Shown here: piece by piece, positions 31,748 to 35,057 of the stretch | How positions within the stretch are numbered: the stretch's first letter is position 1 | How the letters are laid out: each line of letters starts with the position of its first letter | NCBI GenBank assembly: GCA_028875335.1 | Contig: JAPPEF010000316.1 | Location: forward strand, 1-35,057 | Length of the DNA stretch: 35,057 nt | Direction of reading: 5' to 3' | DNA from: Gemmatimonadota bacterium | GTDB taxonomy: Bacteria; Latescibacterota; UBA2968; UBA8231 | Notes under the pieces: model-generated | What the model saw: only the letters and a program-made list of their open reading frames with translations | Databases searched by the model: none | What the model was told of the DNA's origin: nothing | Translations under genes and position numbers: made by a program

Positions 31748-32706
31748 GAGAGAGGCAAGTGCTGTCCAATATAGCCGATTTCGATTTCGTGCGAACTTGG
31801 ATCAAAACGGAGGTGAATTCGGCCAGAATCGCTGAAGCGGGTGTGCCACAGAAATAGTTGGCGTGTGCCGTCGTAAGATTTGAATCGACGCCGTTCCCGT
31901 AGCTTCGTGTTATTCTGCAATGCTTCGCTTTCGTTGACCACTTTGGCTCTGGCCTCCCATGGGGGTGCACTGCCTCCAACATTGGGCCACTCGGCAGCAG
32001 CAGCATTGAGATTCGATAACTTGCCAACTATAGATCTTAACTTGCTGGTATTTAGTTTCTTAAGATGATCCTCTACGTCCGGCCCGAATAGGAGGTTCGA
32101 AAAGGCCAGTTTTCTATTATTCCACAATTCCGCATAACTCGTAATTTGGCCGCGAAAACTCTGTCGATGGCGTTCGTATATTGGAGACGCGTGGTTGGAA
32201 CGTGCGAGATTGTCGATTTCTTCAAACGTTTCCTCTTTGCTTATATCGCCACTCTCATCATCCTTCAGTTCGTAGAAATCGACTTTAATTAGGCTGCTAT
32301 CCCAGATTAGATCAGAAGGAAAGCTGACAGCAATTCCATCGGAGATAGCGCACAAGACGAGTGGATCGCCTTCTGGCGGTGGAAACGTCTTCCCTTCACA
32401 CAATAGGAACCGATCCTTGATATCATCCTTTAATTCGTTTTCTAAAGGGGACTTGACAATGCTACGCATGAGAAACCGATACTCTTCCACCAAACCTTGC
32501 TGCCTCAGTGCAAGAATTATCTCCCAGAGTGAGCAGTTGCCTCGATAATGTATCTTCTGTAGAGGGCGACTTGTCCGCAATGTGTTTTGAACGACTTGTT
32601 TGAGAAATAGCGACGACATCCCTTTAGCAATATCCTCGAGCCAATCTATCGCAATACTCTGATCGGCGGCAACAATACTGGCGTCATTCAGCACTAACTC
32701 GCGCAT
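31744..32706 (-). CDS. Unknown protein paired with DUF3696-type AAA ATPase
   Basis: 320 residues from ATG 32706, one base after the ATPase stop; a longer start inside the ATPase is possible. I do not recognise the family. It has no signal peptide or transmembrane segment. The first two thirds are charged and probably helical. The C-terminal about 55 residues (RRRFKSYDGTRQLFLWHTRFSDSGRIHLRF ... IEIGYIGQHL) look like a compact alpha/beta unit with RelE/ParE-toxin-like spacing, but no catalytic residues can be claimed. Base composition is more AT-rich than that of neighbours, suggesting acquisition. Tight coupling to an OLD/RecF-like ATPase suggests an effector partner in a defence module. It converges on the sulfatase with overlapping stop codons. 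Confidence 0.65.
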   Translation of the reverse strand: MRELVLNDASIVAADQSIAIDWLEDIAKGMSSLFLKQVVQNTLRTSRPLQKIHYRGNCSLWEIILALRQQGLVEEYRFLMRSIVKSPLENELKDDIKDRFLLCEGKTFPPPEGDPLVLCAISDGIAVSFPSDLIWDSSLIKVDFYELKDDESGDISKEETFEEIDNLARSNHASPIYERHRQSFRGQITSYAELWNNRKLAFSNLLFGPDVEDHLKKLNTSKLRSIVGKLSNLNAAAAEWPNVGGSAPPWEARAKVVNESEALQNNTKLRERRRFKSYDGTRQLFLWHTRFSDSGRIHLRFDPSSHEIEIGYIGQHLPLS

Positions 32707-32707
32707 A

Positions 32708-33922
32708 TCATTCCTTTGGTGCAAGTAGCCTTGCCAGATTCTCATCGTGCTGATCGAAGAACCCGATAGGCCACAATGATAACCGCCCGTCCGAGTCTAT
32801 CTCCGGCGAAGTGACGACAGTCTGGTTGCCTTTGCGCTCAAAGTAATGAAATGTGGCGTCTGCTGGTTCGATAAGGCCGTCCCGGACCGCGATCCGCACA
32901 CCATCCATGAAGTGATCACTATGGGTTTCAGCGATCACTTGAACACCTGCCTTAGATGCACGGGCTGCCAATTCGGCTAGCTTGGTCTGGCCTCGGGGAT
33001 GCAGGTGAGCTTCTGGATTTTCGATCAGGCATAGTGTGCCGGGATTTGAAAGCAGGGCGAGGATGACCGGCAGCGCATACGATAGACCAAATCCGACATT
33101 GGTCGCACGATACCGTCGGGAGGCCACATCGTCCTCCCGATCAAAAGTGAATCCGGCGATGAGCGCGTCAGCAGCCCTCACTTCTTCAAGTTGTAGATGA
33201 GCACCGGGGCACACGTCCTGTAGCCACTGGTCAACGATGGCGAACAGCGGACGGTCTCTTCCTGCAATGCAACGCGGGTCGTCTGCCTGTAGAAGGTCGT
33301 TTTGGTGGCGATTTAGATAATCCCACGCGTACTCGCCGCTTGTACCGAAATCATCGCGCCTACTTGGCACATCGGTGGAGATTGGGTACAACTGCCGGGA
33401 TCCGACCCGGTCTGCATTTACGTAAACGAGATGGCCTCCAAACGGCGGCACATCGCACCATGCGCTAGGCACATAGGAGTGTTCCACGAATTTCCCCCGG
33501 AATACCTCTTCGCCGATCCGGTCCTTATCGAGAGGATGGTGCAAAATTTCTTCGCTAGGTCGGCCTTGGGGTGGACTAGCCTTGCTGGGCAACAGATCCA
33601 GCAGATCAGCCATAGAGCAGTCGAATTCCATTTCCCATGAACCTTCTATTCCGTCGCTCTCAAGTGCGAGTCCCAACACTTCGCGCTCGGCGTCTTCAAA
33701 CAGCACATCCGCGCCTGTACCTACGGCTACCCATTCGCCGTTCAAAGCCAGTCTGCCAGCGAGCAATTCTCCCGTTTCAAACGATTGCCGGAGCACCTGC
33801 AACGCTTGGATGACGCTGCTTTTGCCCGTCCCGTTCAAGCCGCAGAGAAGGTTGAGCGGCTTGCAATCCAAGTCCAACTGCTCAAAGCACTTGAAGTGCG
33901 TCAGTTTGATTTTGCGAAGCAT
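32708..33922 (-). CDS. AAA ATPase of the DUF3696/OLD-like type
   Basis: 404 residues from ATG 33922 (MLRKIKLTHFKCF). The N-terminal SMC/RecF-like ABC ATPase start is followed by Walker A GLNGTGKSS (residues 28-36). The C-terminal half has the ABC signature-like region (ATNVGFGLSYALPVILALL), Walker B TLCLIENPEAHLHP and the AETHSDHFMDG switch. The segment after it matches the DUF3696 style. No TOPRIM nuclease domain is visible, so it differs from full OLD nucleases. Such ATPases are frequent in two-gene defence systems with a separate effector, here the gene one base downstream. The 131 nt before its start contain no gene. Confidence 0.8.
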   Translation of the reverse strand: MLRKIKLTHFKCFEQLDLDCKPLNLLCGLNGTGKSSVIQALQVLRQSFETGELLAGRLALNGEWVAVGTGADVLFEDAEREVLGLALESDGIEGSWEMEFDCSMADLLDLLPSKASPPQGRPSEEILHHPLDKDRIGEEVFRGKFVEHSYVPSAWCDVPPFGGHLVYVNADRVGSRQLYPISTDVPSRRDDFGTSGEYAWDYLNRHQNDLLQADDPRCIAGRDRPLFAIVDQWLQDVCPGAHLQLEEVRAADALIAGFTFDREDDVASRRYRATNVGFGLSYALPVILALLSNPGTLCLIENPEAHLHPRGQTKLAELAARASKAGVQVIAETHSDHFMDGVRIAVRDGLIEPADATFHYFERKGNQTVVTSPEIDSDGRLSLWPIGFFDQHDENLARLLAPKE

Positions 33923-34053
33923 CAAACGAACTCCTTGATAGGCTGCCAATCGCTTGGAATCGCTGCTGGGTGCGTGGTGGCGATTCGGTTAGATGTTCAG
34001 ATTCAGAGGGAATTAGTCGTAGATGGGCATCATGCGCTGAAATCACGACGCAT

Positions 34054-34404
34054 CTAATCCAACGCCGTCGGCAGCAGCTCTTGATTGTAACCGACAATCA
34101 GGCGCGTGCCGCAGCGAAATGCGGGTGCCCGGAGCTTGCCAGAACGCCCCAACAGAAGCGAGAGCAATTCCTCGTCCGCAGGCCGTTGCGCCACCAAGTC
34201 GAAGCGGAGGACGCGCTGTCCTTGGGCGACGAACAGCTCGGTCGCGTCCTCGAGCAGGGCGAGGGCCGCCGTGCCCGCGACCGGTTCTTTGGTCGCACTC
34301 TGCACCATGCCGTCGGCAATGTTGTTCTGCACAAGAAACTCTTGTGCGCGCTTGCAGCTTGTTCAGCCGGGGCGGTGGTAGCGCCATTCCAAGGCGTGGA
34401 CCAT
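34054..34404 (-). CDS. ArsC/Spx-like thioredoxin-fold protein with U-x-x-C motif: candidate selenoprotein
   Basis: 116 codons, read through TGA codon 14 (34363-34365). The N-terminus reads RYHRPG-U-TSCKRAQEFL, where homologues, as I recall, have KPGCTSCRKAQEFL, so UGA replaces the first Cys of the CxxC redox motif. The remainder (VLRFDLVAQRPADEELLSLLL, GKLRAPAFRCGTRLIVGYN) is a typical ArsC/Spx/YffB-like thioredoxin fold with the RAP motif. The start ATG 34404 is 8 nt after AAGGAA (34413-34418), and the gene begins 13 nt after the reductase stop. An excellent SECIS-like hairpin is at 34329-34347. Ordinary ORF calling would find only a GTG-started 92-residue fragment lacking the active site. 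Likely a Sec-dependent reductase; the substrate is unknown. Confidence 0.8.
34329..34347 (-). promoter_or_regulatory. Candidate bacterial SECIS hairpin (ArsC-like gene)
   Basis: On the mRNA strand GCACAAGA-GTT-TCTTGTGC forms a perfect 8-bp stem with a loop that starts with G, 24 nt after the TGA. This matches the bacterial SECIS pattern well. The flanking CTGC/GCAG can extend the pairing around an internal bulge. Confidence 0.7.
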
Positions 34405-34417
34405 GGCTCAGATTCCT

Positions 34418-35057
34418 TCAGATGTTGTAGTGCAACCCGCACTCTTTGTGGTCGTCTGGGCCGTCGGCTTGTTCGTTGAACCACCGCCAACGACCGTTGC
34501 GCTTGGGTTCGTCGGGCCGGATCGGGGTGGAGCAGATGATGCAGCCAAAGCTCGGGTAGCCTTGGCCGTAGAGCGGATGCACTGGCAAGTCGTTTGCCCG
34601 CGTAAACTCCATTAGCGCTTCTTCGCTCCAATCGACCAATGGGTTGAGCTTGAGTATTTTGCGCCGGGTGCTGTACTCGTCGATCAAGGCCGCCTTCTTG
34701 GCCGTCTGCTGGCGGTGCTCGGACTGGTCCCAGCGCTGCCCCGAAATCCAGCAGTCGGCGGTCTGCAACAGCGCGTTGTTGGGCCATTCCTTTCGCACTT
34801 GGCAGCAGTGTTCCTGTTTTTCCTTGGAATCGAAAAACAAGTACTCGCCGTGGCGCGCGACCATCCGCTCGACATCGCCGCGCTTGGGCTGGATGACCTC
34901 AAAGTGGCAGCCGTAGCGCGCTCGGACTTCCTCCATAAAGGCGTACGTCTCGGGGTGGAGTCGGTGGGTGTCGATGGTGGCAAAGCGCAAGTTCAGCCCA
35001 AGCGCCGTCGCCATGTGGATCATCGCCACGCCGGTGTACTGGAAGCTGGTGTTGAGT
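34418..35057 (-). CDS. cysH: Adenylyl/phosphoadenylyl-sulfate reductase, 5' end cut by window
   Basis: About 213 residues visible; the frame is open to the window edge (LNTSFQYTG...), so the gene starts outside. The PAPS-reductase fold is clear: FATIDTHRLHPETYAFMEEV, then a CCQVRKEWP pair, a GCIICSTPIRPDE stretch and the C-terminal ECGLHYNI with the catalytic Cys. The CC ... CxxC set is the 4Fe-4S ligand pattern of the APS-reducing branch of the family. It reduces activated sulfate to sulfite using a thioredoxin-like donor. The very next gene is the U-x-x-C thioredoxin-fold protein, 13 nt downstream, so a functional link in thiol/sulfur chemistry is plausible. Confidence 0.92.
   Translation of the reverse strand, partial: LNTSFQYTGVAMIHMATALGLNLRFATIDTHRLHPETYAFMEEVRARYGCHFEVIQPKRGDVERMVARHGEYLFFDSKEKQEHCCQVRKEWPNNALLQTADCWISGQRWDQSEHRQQTAKKAALIDEYSTRRKILKLNPLVDWSEEALMEFTRANDLPVHPLYGQGYPSFGCIICSTPIRPDEPKRNGRWRWFNEQADGPDDHKECGLHYNI

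Noticed and set aside
34054..34332. GTG-started 92-residue version of the ArsC-like gene
   Set aside because: It lacks the beta1 strand and the redox motif and has no Shine-Dalgarno site at the GTG, while ATG 34404 has one.
34043..34387. Minus-strand ORF of 114 codons overlapping the ArsC-like gene in another frame
   Set aside because: Arg/Pro/Gly-rich composition with no fold resemblance, whereas the read-through frame gives a complete thioredoxin-fold protein.
26165..34404. UGA reassigned to Trp or Gly (alternative genetic code)
   Set aside because: Many genes in the window end at TGA with no homologous extension, and the two internal UGAs align with Cys rather than Trp or Gly positions.
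1..35057. tRNA or rRNA genes
   Set aside because: No cloverleaf with a TTCGA-type T arm or rRNA-like sequence was recognised in the intergenic regions by eye; a covariance-model scan was not possible.

Overview
The window is a GC-rich, gene-dense bacterial chromosome segment. Secreted proteins with FlgD-like or type-A sorting C-termini, FG-GAP/ASPIC proteins, a DUF6785-type membrane protein, a PhyH dioxygenase beside a sulfatase, and a Wza/Wzz export pair suggest a Gram-negative, FCB-like or Latescibacterota/Poribacteria-like lineage. That placement is inference from gene content; there is no rRNA or other decisive marker.

Layout. (1) 2-9815, plus strand: the 3' part of a DUF6785-like membrane protein, a tandemly duplicated pair of unrecognised envelope genes (A1-B1-A2-B2), an enolase-superfamily dehydratase and a large secreted discoidin/FlgD-like protein. 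A short relic of the dehydratase start lies between the two A-B units and records the duplication. (2) 9816-14589: three secreted proteins (FG-GAP/ASPIC, metallo-beta-lactamase fold, FG-GAP with sorting domain), separated by a fold-back intergenic repeat and a MITE-like element. (3) 14686-18915: a molybdenum hydroxylase operon (FAD, 2Fe-2S and Mo subunits plus a MoaD/ThiS-like protein) with a good sigma-70 promoter, a TTG start, two tandem hairpin/operator-like sites and a strong terminator. (4) 18982-22452, minus: dut and the polysaccharide co-polymerase/export pair. (5) 22610-27839, minus: a tightly packed seven-gene string (lectin-like, kinase-like, DUF5069, flavin reductase, glycosyltransferase, argC, TatD). 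(6) 27888-31747, plus: murD, PhyH dioxygenase, sulfatase. (7) 31744-35057, minus: an unknown protein with a DUF3696-type AAA ATPase (defence-like pair), an ArsC/Spx-like thioredoxin-fold protein and an APS/PAPS reductase running off the end.

The most notable observation is two short genes that ordinary ORF calling would truncate or miss, because each has an in-frame TGA exactly where its family carries a conserved cysteine. They are a DUF5069-like protein (26165-26431, TGA codon 46) and an ArsC/Spx-like protein (34054-34404, TGA codon 14, giving a U-x-x-C motif). Each has a well-placed Shine-Dalgarno site, conserved protein sequence on both sides of the TGA, tight coupling or close spacing to neighbours, and a hairpin just downstream of the TGA that fits the bacterial SECIS pattern. 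Together they suggest that this organism decodes UGA as selenocysteine and that both are selenoproteins. The Sec machinery (selA/B/C/D) is not in the window.
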